NCBI RefSeq assembly: GCF_021018895.1
Contig: NC_079372.1
Location: 17,084,318-17,148,317 of the forward strand
DNA: 64,000 nt
Reading direction: 5' to 3'
From: Seriola aureovittata
Lineage: Eukaryota > Chordata > Actinopteri > Carangiformes > Carangidae
Below the pieces are notes generated by a model that saw only the letters and a program-made list of their open reading frames with translations, did not search any database and had not been told where the DNA came from. Each line of letters starts with the position of its first letter. The stretch's first letter is position 1. Position numbers and translations under genes: made by a program. Below are positions 38,801 through 51,200 of this stretch, piece after piece.

Positions 38801-41800
38801 AATACTGTGAAAGTATCAAAGCCTCAGTCCACAGAGAAACACACACAGCCTGTATTCAGAAACTGAGCCTTAAAACGAGCCGTCAGGACTGTGACTTTGT
38901 GATGTCACAACAAAGCAATCACAGCTCTCAGGCATGCACCAAGCCCTGCCCACCTGGACCCACCATCTAACCTTGCAGGATTTGGTTTCTCTGAATGTTT
39001 ACCTGAAATCTGCTATATTTCTATTTGACCAGTCAGAAAACAGTCAGCCAGTCAGAAGAGAGGCTCAGAACCTCTTTTCTGATTGGCTCACCGATCTATT
39101 GTTACTAGAGTTCCAGAGAGAAGCCTGAGAGAGGAGATCTAAATATATCAAATACATCTTCTTATGGATATCAAAACTTCATATAAAAAACAGACACCCT
39201 GACAGCGAGGAGAAACTCTTGCTGACAAAGCTCTCTGGCCTAGTGAAGTAGTAAAGCTGGAATACCTTTCCTGCGTGCGAAGAGGGCTGCTGGTGTGGAC
39301 AGGAGTGGACGGTCCAGACATATCAGACGGCGTGGAGCATGCGGCGTGACCGTCTCTGTGGACTCTCTTAAAGGATCCGTGGGTAATGTGTTCCCTCCAG
39401 CCCACACTTTCACCAGAACTGCGAAGGCCATCTGAGAAAGGGGAAGGAACAATGGATTTCATTTACGACCGTTAACATCCATGAACTCAGAATCAGTTGA
39501 GGTTGGTGACTGGCGAGCCAATTTGTGAGTAATGTGTAAGGCATCTCTCTAGTTAAGCACAAATTATTAGTGGATGATGTTGTTGATTATAGATAATTTA
39601 TCCACTCCTGTTTCCCGTTACAAGAAAACACATTTCTCAATGTTTATTTTTTAACGTGACTCACCAGTGTGTGAGTCAGAGCCGTATGACTGCTGTGAGT
39701 CTTGAAGGTGGTGGTGGTGGTTGTGGTTATGCTCTGCTGGCCCATTGCTATGGCTGCAGGGCCCCATCATGGAGGAAGCAGGAGGCAGCGGTGACGTGGA
39801 CTCAGACTGGTAGCCTGAGGCGTAGCCCCTGCTTTCAGATGGCGAGGGCTGGTAAGGCGAGCAGGGGCACACTTGGCGGGGTGTTTGGTAACCGCTGCTG
39901 CTGCTGCTGTACTTCAGATCCAGGTGAGAATGAGCATGAGACCTCGACGCCTCTGGATAAGCTGGGTGACCCGATGGCAAGGGATCAAACGTAAAGGCTG
40001 GGAGATCGTGACCCTGTGGGCCATAGGAGGCTACGGTGGCTCTCCTGTGCCAGTATTCAGCCTCTCTGTCCCTCTCCCACTGCAGCTCAGCCTCCCTGTC
40101 TCGCTCCCAGTGGATGGACAGCTCTCTGCCTCGCCTCAGCCCAGGATCCCTCTCCCACTGGAGCTCTGACCCTCTAGGTAACTCTGTCTCCCTGGCTCTC
40201 CTAAGCCCCACCTCCCTTTGCTGAAGCTCCGCCTCTCTGTCCCAGTGGAAGCTGTCCCCCCGGTCCAGCCTCAGGCCGTGATAGGCCGCCGAGTCTTCCC
40301 TCCTGATAGTGCAGTCTCTGCAAGGGCAGCCTGGGGGCGGCAGACCATCCATTAGCATTATATCATGGTAGGTAGGGCTGGTGGAGGGTTTGGGGTGGTG
40401 TGCATGGGGATGGGCATGGTGGTGGCTGTGAGGTGGAGGAGGGTGGTGGTAGGGGCCGTAGTCGTCTTCTCGACAGCAGATGCGACTCGGGGCAGAGAGA
40501 GGGTGGTGATGTGGGGGGTTGTGAGAGTGAGGGGTGAGGTCCGGTGATGGGTATGGGCAGATATGTCGAGATGAGGGAACCTCTGAGCAGGAGCGGTGCA
40601 GGTAGTGCGGTGGGCCACTCTGGCGGTCCCACACCAAATCTGGAGGTGGAAGGGACTGGTGGGAGTGGGGACTGTAGTGTTGGCACAGATCCATGTGTGA
40701 TGGAGGAGCAGCTGGGTTGGGGCTGGCAGAAGGCGTTGCCCCGTGGTGCCCGTTGGTGCCGGGAGCCCGATCGAGGCAGTACCCATTAGGCATGAGGAGC
40801 GTGCGGTCACAGCCAGGCTCGGCACAGCGCTGGGACCGGTAACCGTCACGGCAGGAACACGACCGACTGAGCCTCAGCGTCCCGGTTCGCTCCGAGGGCA
40901 ATGAATCCCCGTCATCCAAGATGGCGGTCTCTCGCTCTCCATCTCGGTTCCCCTCTATGCCTCCAAGAAGACGTTCGAGCTCCTCTCTTTCCTGTCTGGT
41001 TGGAGGCGGTGGACGAATGGGCTCCTCCTGGCGGTCAGCGTGGACAGATGATTGGCTCAAATGGATGGAATGGCCTGAGAGCGCGGAGTCAGAACCTTGA
41101 GCAGTGAGGTGATCGGGCCTATCTTCAGAAAGGCCCACCCCTGGGCTGCTGCCATTAGTTGAGGTGAGAGAACCTGAGCCAGGCCCTCGGCGCTTCTTTA
41201 TCTGAGCGTAGAGACTGCCATCTAGAGGACCTCTGGTGTGGGCAATGTCTGAGACAAAAAAGAAAAGAAACCGGATCAGCTCTCAGTACTCTTGAGATAT
41301 GCATAGAGACAATTTTGAGCCTGTTGAATTTTATTCAACAGATATTGTTCTTGGTTGTCCTTTAATTTTCTACTTGATATCTAGACTGTCTGATATGAAA
41401 TGGCAAAGACCAAGTATGGGTGAAGTCATTTGTAATTTTCCACAATTAACATTGATCCACAAGAAGATATATTTGTGATTTTAAGAACCAAAAACCACCT
41501 CAGTGTAGTTTTACATCTCCTTTCTCAGGCTTCTCTCTGGATCTCTAGTAACAACAGGTCTGTGAGCCAATCAGAAGAGAGGCTCGCTGACCTGTTGTTA
41601 CAGTTCCAGAAGTCCTGACGGCTGGTTTTAAGGCTCAGTTTCTGAATACAGGCTGTGTGCATTTCTCTGTGGACTGAGCGCTTTGATACTTTCGCAGTAT
41701 TAATATAGAAGCAAGACCTGCTTTAAATTCAAAACAGGCAGGGAAATCTCACTTTATTGAATATGGGACCTTCAAAATCAAGCTGAAAAAGGATTGGTTG

Positions 41801-44800
41801 GATTGGACAGTTGGTGTTTTACCCTCCAGACTGTCCTGGTAACGCTGGTTGAAGTTCTCATAGGAATCCCAGCGAACCACTGGGTCAGCAGTGTTGTAGT
41901 CGACCGTGACAGCCGGATCGTTCTTCTGGTACTCACGACCTGAGGAAAGATGCATTTCATTTGCATTCATCTGCATTTATTTCCTTCCTTACCTAAGACT
42001 ATTTTTTATTTGTGAAGAAACTTTTAGAATCAATTTGTCTTTTACTCATTTGACAAATACAAACTCAACTTACAAAGTGGAAAACGTAAGAAGAAGAATT
42101 TTAAGTAGAGTGAACCAACCTTTGATCTTCTCAGGTCCAGAGGAGAAGACGAACTCTACGGTGGCATCAGACGGAAAACGCTCATCTTGGGGAGAAGGAG
42201 AGGAAAAAAATGCTTAATAAAACACAGAGGGAATAATAATAATAATAATTTCCTACTGTTAAAACGTACTTATGGAAGTTTATCTACATTATAGCCTATA
42301 AATATAAATGTAATCTCCACATGAGATCCAGGTTTATGAAAGCATACCAGTGCTCCAGTGATATGGGGAAACCCCAGAAAGGAATCAAACTGTGTTGCTG
42401 CGCCAATATATCAAATATACTAATCCCTTCCACAGATGTTTTATAAGTTCTTTGAATCAACAATAGTGTGTTTATGCACATTTCTAATGCTTCATTTAGT
42501 ATAATGGAATCACGACCACAGACACAACCTCCTTTGCTTCACAGGCGTGCTTCTCAGCTGCACACGTGCTGTCATTTTAGGGAAAGGGAAACCGAGGAGG
42601 AAATGAAGTAATGAGCATATTCATTATGGACTTAAGGAATACACCAGAGCTCACCGGGCCTCTTTTACTCTCTCTGAGGGATAGTTAGAGACACTCGCTC
42701 CGGCATACAGTACAACTCATTTTCAGGATACTTGCTTCCAGAGAACTGTTATTATGTCCAGGTTGGGGATTATGCTGCTATTATTTAGGGATTTATTCAG
42801 CCACGGTATTATTATGAAGCCAAACCACTGTGAATACATTCCCACAATGCCAATTTAAAGAGCAGCCATTATATCCATTAGTATATCCACTCCACAAGTA
42901 ACAAACTGTGTCCAAATGACAGTTTAAAAGTGTCCAAAAATGCAAAATAAGGCTAAGTCCACTCTGACCTTTAGGGGAGCAATAAACAGTCATTTGTTTA
43001 ATTTAAAGTGAGACAATGTAAAAAAGTAACCCAGTCTTTTGCAGCTGAAGCTTTGGTCTGGTCTGGTTTGAGCAGCAGCTAACTTTAGTTAGATTTACAC
43101 AGATATTACTGACATTACTGGGTCAGCTGACCTCATGACTCCTCTCTACATGTGATGGTGTTACACTATGTTTTAGCATTTACTGCACTGATAAACTAAC
43201 ATGTTTGCAAACAGCTGCTTATTTACACATCCAGCAGATGTGGGGTAAGATTTGCCCCCTGGGGACAAATAAAGTTTCTTCAATTGAATTGAATTGTGGT
43301 TTTGGTCTCTATATTGACAGTCGCTACATGCTCCACTCTGTTCACACGCTAGTTGTTAACTTTGTCTGTCTGCTGTTTGGTGCTTAGCTGGTAGTGTACT
43401 TTGGGTTTTTACAGTTTTTACTTGGGAAACAGCTACCGGCCGACTCACTACCAATGCACAGTAGTTACAAGATTAAAAACAGTGTGTTTTCTCTTGCTTA
43501 AGTTGCCCTCTCTCCAACAAACTCAAATAAATCCTGTTTCAACCATCCTCTCAACCACTTGGCAAACATCCTGTGGGATCCTTTAATCTCTGATCGGCTG
43601 TTTCTACAACCTAAATAAACTCACCAGTACAAGCTTCATCCAGCTCCCCTTTGCCAAACCAGAGCTGGGATCCGTGGATGGTGCACGTGTGGAACTGCAG
43701 CCTGAACACAGTGTCTCTGTCTGCACTCTGGGCTCGCCTGTGGTAGCATTTGACCTGCAGAGGGCAGCAGAGAGGTGAGAAGAGCTGCAGGTCAAACTGT
43801 CAAACTGTATGTGGGATAATGAGAGGTTGGAACTGTAAATTTAAGGCTTTGAGTTCGCTTCCACTTTTGAAATGACTGACTGCACAAAACAGACAAATTA
43901 TGATCCCTTGTTAACAAAGTGACAAAACATTTTTCTTCCATACCAAAATTTCTATTTCAGAGATGAGACATGGCAGCTCAACCAAATTTTGCAGAACTAC
44001 TTTGTGAAGTTTTTCTTTGTTTTTGATGTTTATGGAAGTTAAAGTTATTAAACCACGATCGGGACCCCACCCGAGTCAGGGTTTTGTCATTTCCTTCCCA
44101 TATGACTCACCATGATGTCACCTTTAAGCAGCAGCGCCGGTTCGATGGTCACACACAGCCGCCTTCCTCCGGTGCCTTGAAGGTCACTGCAGACGACACA
44201 GAGTACACAAACAAGCCTGTTAGATAACTAAAAACACACAAAGAACGCAGGCAGATACAGTATGTCACCAAACATGAACAGACCAAACAAACAAATAAAC
44301 AAACCAGATCATGTTTTCTTGAGAATCGCCATATTCACATTTATGAACTTGGAGAGGCCTTGAAGTAAACAATGAAGCTGGGTGACATAAGTTAAAAGCT
44401 GGTCTGAAGAAGAGAAACGTCATTTGTTTGATTTTTATTCAATACTGTCTCTTGAATTAACCTGAGACGATGCTGAAACCTCAGCTCATGAAAGAAAACA
44501 CAGCTGAGCCAACAAGTACGTCCTGGCTTATCTGTGCTATCACTTGGCCATATGACAGCAAGACAGACTCACTATATGCCTGAAGTGTACACCAACTGCA
44601 TGGCCTGGTAGATCTTCAAGAAGGGGTAGTAACCTGAGGAGAGAGAGAGAGACGAGGGAGAAATTAACTTTACCAACATGGAGATAGAGGAATGTGCTGA
44701 CTACCACCACCCCCCCACTCCCCACCCCACCCCCACTCCTGGACTTGATCATCTGATTAAAGATAAACAGAAGAGTGTGTGTGGGAGAAGGAAGGTGAAT

Positions 44801-47321
44801 GTGGCCGTCTATTAGAGCTGCAGTCAGTAATGTGGCTGTGAGTCAGGAGGGAAGCCTGTCAGAGCGCCACGCCAAGACAAACATCACATCACATATACAT
44901 TTTTATCTGCATACACAGGCACAGTCAGGCGACGGACATCTCAATTCCGTCAACTTCATCTATGTTTGCCTCACTTACGTCTTAAAATGAAAAAGAAATC
45001 GTGTTTTTGGTAAAAAAAAATAATGATGACGTCATTTTCTGATGACAGCGCCACAGCTGGATCATATGATGACACACGCACGTGATGCACATGAGCCATT
45101 TCTACTGGCAGCAGGGCTTTTTTTTATCTATTTATTTATTATTTGCATCTGGATATTTTGCATGTAAACTTATTATCTGATAATCAGGTTATGAGTAGAA
45201 TATCTCATCATTTGCAGAAAAAATACAGTATAGCACCCTAAATGTTTTCAGTAAAGTGGAGATTATGTAAATATATCTCATGTTAAAATACGGTTTCAAT
45301 AGGGATTTGTATCATCAAAAGACTTCAAGATATAGGTGCAAAGCTTGAAATGGCAGGTCATAAAAAGAAAAATATGTGTTTCATGGTTCATTTGTTGATT
45401 AGATTTATACTTACTGTGACACAAATCCAATATTTGTAATCTACTTATCAACAAATAAAATTCCAAAGTTGCTATTTTGTGCACATGAAAATGTCAAAGC
45501 AGCCTGATCAACTGCAGTGTGAGAAGCGAGGAACAATCAAATAAGGGAAGTGGGATGTATCCATATAGATAAACGCATTAGGAACGAACAGATATACGTT
45601 TTGTGTTTTGGTGATTTGTCTCAAAAGACTAACACACACACACACCTCCTTCACCCTGGAAGTTAGGGAGTGATGGGATGAGAACTTGGTGGAGGAAGAG
45701 AGGGCTGCTGTTCATCTTGATCGCCCCGGACAGAAGGCCCCCGAAGTAATAGATATACCTGAGAGACAGAGGGAGAGAGAGTGAGAGAGATCTTTATGAT
45801 ATAAAATAAGAGAGATAAAAATGGAGAATAAAAATAACAGATGTAGGCTGAGGTTATGAACGAACGTTTTTAAAAGAGAGAAGAAAAATGCAAACATGCC
45901 CGGGACAGACAGCCAGCAACAAAGGAGAAAGAGAGGCAGCAAAAAAATGTTCTGGAGCTGAGTCTAAATATTTCACTTTTCCTAAAACTATCTGTCCATC
46001 GGGTTAGGAAATATTTCTTGTGTCTGTCACACTTGAAGTTGATTCAGGAAAGTTCTTGAGTCAGTTGTCATTTTCTTGACACTAGTTTTCTGCCTTTAAC
46101 CTCAGGGTGAGATTACTGTTGGGACCTAAATGTTAAAGTGAGTCTGAAATTTCCATTAGTATAAATATTTTTTTTTTTTATATTTGAAAGAGCAATCAAA
46201 AAAATCTGTAATTTGGGGAAATACACCTTGCTTTCTTGTAGAGTAATAATTTCTGTATGTTAAATATGAAGCTAAAGCCAGCAGGTGGCTAGCTTAGCTT
46301 AGCATCAAGATTGGAAACGGAGAAACACCTTGCATGGCTCTGTCCGAAGTGAACATAATCCACCTCTAAAGTTTAGTAAATTATATATTATAGCTTGTTT
46401 GTTTAATACGTATATATACAAAAGGTGTACAAACAAACAAAAGTAGTGATTATAGATGAGAAGATCCACACCACTCTCATGTCTGTCTCTAAACTTGAAG
46501 CCAGAGCCAGCAATGAGTTTAATATAGCATTAATTGAGATGCATAAAGATGAAGAAACATTTAACTCTTGGCAAGAGAGTGAATCCATTTACAAAAATGT
46601 CAAACTATTCCTTTTACTATTGTCTTTGATAATTTAACTGTCTTCTGTAGCATTCATGCTGGTCTATGTCAAAGGGGTATTTTTGAAAGTGTAATATAAA
46701 GATGATGGAAAAGCATAAGGTTACAGTTAAGTAGCCCACTCTGTCATTTTAACATTGCATTTATAATTTAGTCTTTTTGTTCCACAAGTCTTTTTCACAG
46801 AAGATCTTTTGACTTGTCATTTTAGGAAAAAACATTGACAATGGCTCTATTCTATTCAGGTTTCCCAGTAAGCTACGACAGTGTGACAGTGAGTCAGCAT
46901 GAAAGTTGCAATGACCCTGAAACTGAAGCAACTAAATGGATTTCATTCATCATTAATGTTGTTATTTAGGTTTGCGACATGTCAAAATGTTGTCTGTGAA
47001 AAAAGACTAAACACAAGGTTAAAGAGAAATCAAATCCAGCAGTTGTGCATATGAAGAGCTCAGAGCTAAAAGCTGTTTTCTCTTTCTTTTCCCTTAAGAA
47101 GCATGCAAGGGGGGATGCATTTAATAACTCCTGCAAGGATGTGAAATACCCTCAACCTCCCCCCACCACCGCAACCCCTCCAGATTTCCCCCTCAGATCT
47201 CCTCGTGGCCTCTACCTGTTTTGGGATGGCTGGAGGGAAGAGGACACCTTATCTTCACAGAACTTCCTCATGGCGAGAGTACTGAGAGCCTGGTCCGCCC
47301 TGCAACATAAATGCATGCAAA

Positions 47322-47415
<94 letters not shown>

Positions 47416-48200
47416 CACACACACAGACACACACATACGCTTTGAGTCAACAATTTCCATCATGGAACTTGCACCAGACTCTCTAGATGCCAGAAAGTAC
47501 ATGGAGAGGATACAGCTGGCACTGGCCACAGGATGAACCAGCTTCCACAGTTCCTATGCAAAATCCACAGGGCTTAATTTATCAAATGACTTATCAACAC
47601 AGTCTGAATGGAAATCATTGTGCTGCATATACAATACTTGAATTTGAACACATAAGTTTTTTTGGCATGCACATTTGAATAGTCAAATATAAATCCAATA
47701 TGTTTTTGCACGTCAGTTTAATAATCTTTAATGTGTTCCATGTGTGGGTATTCTGATGAACAAGAAAATGTCAGATTGTGGCTTTGGATGCCTCAGACAC
47801 AGACACACACACTCACCCTGCGGAGATCTTGCTGTAGTGCATGTAGGCTGCAATAATCACGCCTGTTTTCCCTTTGTTGCCCTGGAGGAGGGGGAGGGAA
47901 CCACAAGGACAAGAGTCATGGTGTGCTGATTGCATCCTCGGGCACACCACTGTGGGTGGCTCAAAGACAGCTGATTTCCACAGCCTGCAAGACCTGACAG
48001 TTTTGACTGTAGGGTTGATTTATTTGTTTTTTCTTTTAAAAAGAGACACAGTTAGACAGAGACAAAGCGGGGACATAGAAAGATGTGGACAAGCAGGTTA
48101 AGTTCCAATTAAAAAACTCCCTGTGGTGTATTTTTCGCACCAGGCGCTTCGTAGTTTCTGACACATTCCAAAGACATTCCTCTTCAAATTCCTAATGTGA

Positions 48201-48231
<31 letters not shown>

Positions 48232-51200
48232 GATACCAGTAAGAAGGCTGCACCTACACACTGAGCACAAATTAAACCTTGTTTTGCTCAGTCTATCTCT
48301 CAGTGTCAGATTCTTCATTGACAAAAATGTATTTTTTCCCATCCCTGGCGTGATCTGCAGCTGGGAAAAAAAAAAAAAAGTCTGTAGCTGGAATGTTCTG
48401 GAAAGTCAGCAGACCACAGAAGTAGTCTGGTTTTAGTATTTAAATTCTCCTGACCAAAACCAATAAATAAAACATCCAGACAAGCCGTGGGAGCTCGGTC
48501 GCCCTCGCTGATGGTCGGTCACTGGTTGGTAGCAGGGGAAAGGTTCAAATTGCCACTGCTTTCCTGAACTGATGGCACTAATGATTCTCTAAATGATGCG
48601 TATCAGTGTGGAAGTTAAACGTTTAGTTGACAGAGTTTGATCTAAATCGTATGGTTGATTTTATGGCAGAGGTGGAAACAGTTTATTGAATTATATGATG
48701 CACTCTGCAATTTTGGTTTTTGTCAAGTTATGTTTTAACTGCATTATCTTACTTTATTGCATTTTACACCAGAAACACTGAATGGAGAAATGAAGGCTGC
48801 TTAAACCTGTTAAAGCTTACAAGTGGTTACTAATTGTACCATTACATGTTATAATTTTTCCAAAATAGCAATTCAAGTATGTAACATTAACCAAAACAAG
48901 CACTCAGCGCTGGTTTGTTTCTGTAACTTTGCTTCATACCATTTCACTACCCTTTCCAGCTTTCTGGCAGCGTTAGAATAAAAATAGTACCTATGTATAA
49001 TTTTGATATACCTGTACTTTACTTGAGTATCTTTATTTTATGCCACTTTATACTTCTATCCCTCCATGTTTCAGAAAGAAATCCTGTGATTTTAACTCCA
49101 ATACAATTATCTGACACTTATTTATTTACTATCTACTTTTAAGAGTAAGATTTTTAACTTTAAAACAAATGACTGATATATAAATCTGATTCGTTGCACA
49201 ATATGTAAACTCACCTTCTACAACATTAAAATGCTTCCTACATGTCAGTAAAAACAATCCATTAATGTAAATACTTTACTTTTATTTTGCTGATAACACG
49301 TTTGTACTTTTACTTTGTAAAATTTAGAATGAAGGACTTGTAGCTGCAACAGAGTGTTTTTCACAGAGTGATATTGCTGTTTCTACTTAAGTAGGGGGTT
49401 TGAATATTTCTTCCACCACTGGTATCTGGATAGTAAACAGCAAAAGTGGTGGTCAGCTGACAACATGGTCGACGTTAATGGTAATGTTATTGACTAACAA
49501 GATTGTTTTAAATTGAGTTATGGTTTGAATCATATTTTAAAAAATGCTCAAAATATCCTGTTAAAGTAGGTATGACAATTTTGCATTGATCCCTTTTTTT
49601 CATGTAAATGATGTACTGTATGTAAACTTTAGATTAAGTACTGACATGATGCTTAATAATAACATATCTTTTTTAACACCATTAATATGAACTCAATAAA
49701 AACTACCACTACTTGTAATTCAACATTTGCTTCTACCTCTCAACAACACTTATCACTACCCTCTGATCAGCCCAGTTCAGAGTCTGGGAAACAGTGGGAC
49801 GTCTGTCTGAAAAACCCTGCCGGCCCCCCTGAACTCTGACCTTGCAGTGCAGGACCACCACGTGCTGGGGGTCGGAGGTCAGCCACGTCTCCATGGCCTT
49901 ACATATGGCACAGATCTTATCCAGCGGTGGGGCGTGGAGGTCAGGCCAGCCGAAGTCATGAACCTGATGTTGGATGGAGATGGAGGAAAAGTGTCATGTG
50001 ATTTCAGGAGATAAAATGAAAAGGTTGCGAACTGAATTCTCAACACAAAGAATTACGAGAAGGAAAGTTCCACCTTTGGATTCAGTCGGGTGATGTCGTG
50101 GCGCCTCTCTGAGAGATTCAGGAGCTGGAAAAGAAAAGATGTTTCATTTCAGTTATTTTTATAATGGGTGTGACAGAAAAACGACTAACAGACTGCTAAT
50201 TTGTGGGATGCTAAGTGTATTCAGCGGTTTCTTGATGCTATATGTTAAAACATATTGTCTCTGTGCAACAAGCATCTTCAGCTGAGGAGGGACGTAAAAT
50301 CCCTGCTGCAACAAATACCACAGAGGAACTACAGTACATGACATCTCATTGAAGCTACTGTAATTACTGTCTGTCTTAGCTGACAGAGTGTGATGCATTT
50401 TTCTGTTCCCCTCACCAGAAATTTGTCCTGATGTTTGGACTTGAGCATGGCAGCCACCTCCTTCAGGTTGAGCCGGTATCTCTGCTCCTCCAGCTTCGGG
50501 GGGAAGAAGACGGAGATGATCCTCTCGGTGATGTAGGTCAGGTCGAAGTCGTAGTGGCGCTCCATCACTCTCTCCATCACACGGTCCACACTGAAGCTCC
50601 TGGAGAAAACAGCAAAGGAAGGTAAAGAGGGGGCAGAGGAAAAGGAGAAGAGGGAGCAAAGGTCGGGTGGTCACGCAGAGAGAGGCAGGGGGGAAAGGGG
50701 GGCACGGGTCAAAACGTGACGTTAATTCAGATTGTTTGTGGCAGCTCAACATGATTCTGCTCCTTCATACACTGCAATGAAATTTGTGACTGGATGTATC
50801 GAGAATGGAGGAAAGACAAAGAGAGAAACTGGATACTGTGTGTAACATGTAGGTCAAATCAAAAGCCGAGTTGCTCCATCACACAGTTGACACTGAACCT
50901 TACGGAAAGAATGTAGGAGCGGTGGCTCAACAAATCGCTAAGCATTGCCACTGAGGAAACATAAGGATTCTATTTGTTTTAAATGATCTCTGTAGAAAAT
51001 GCCTCAGTAACACATATCGCCTCAGAGAAATGAGTCAGGTGACCTTTACCTTGGCAGGGTGTTTCTCTGCTTGGTAAAGGTCAGAGACTTGGTGGACCCC
51101 TGTAGAATAAAACACACACACACACACAAAAAAACAACTTATCAAACTTATCCATAATTATTGACCACTTCAATGATTACATGTTTTGTGCCACTAGTGC

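Noticed and set aside
47045..47536. 163-codon open frame on + with a long Thr-His run
   Set aside because: It reads through the (CA)n microsatellite and the antisense of a tns2 exon; not a gene.
48201..48436. Open frame beginning with a poly-proline run
   Set aside because: It is generated by the C29 homopolymer only.
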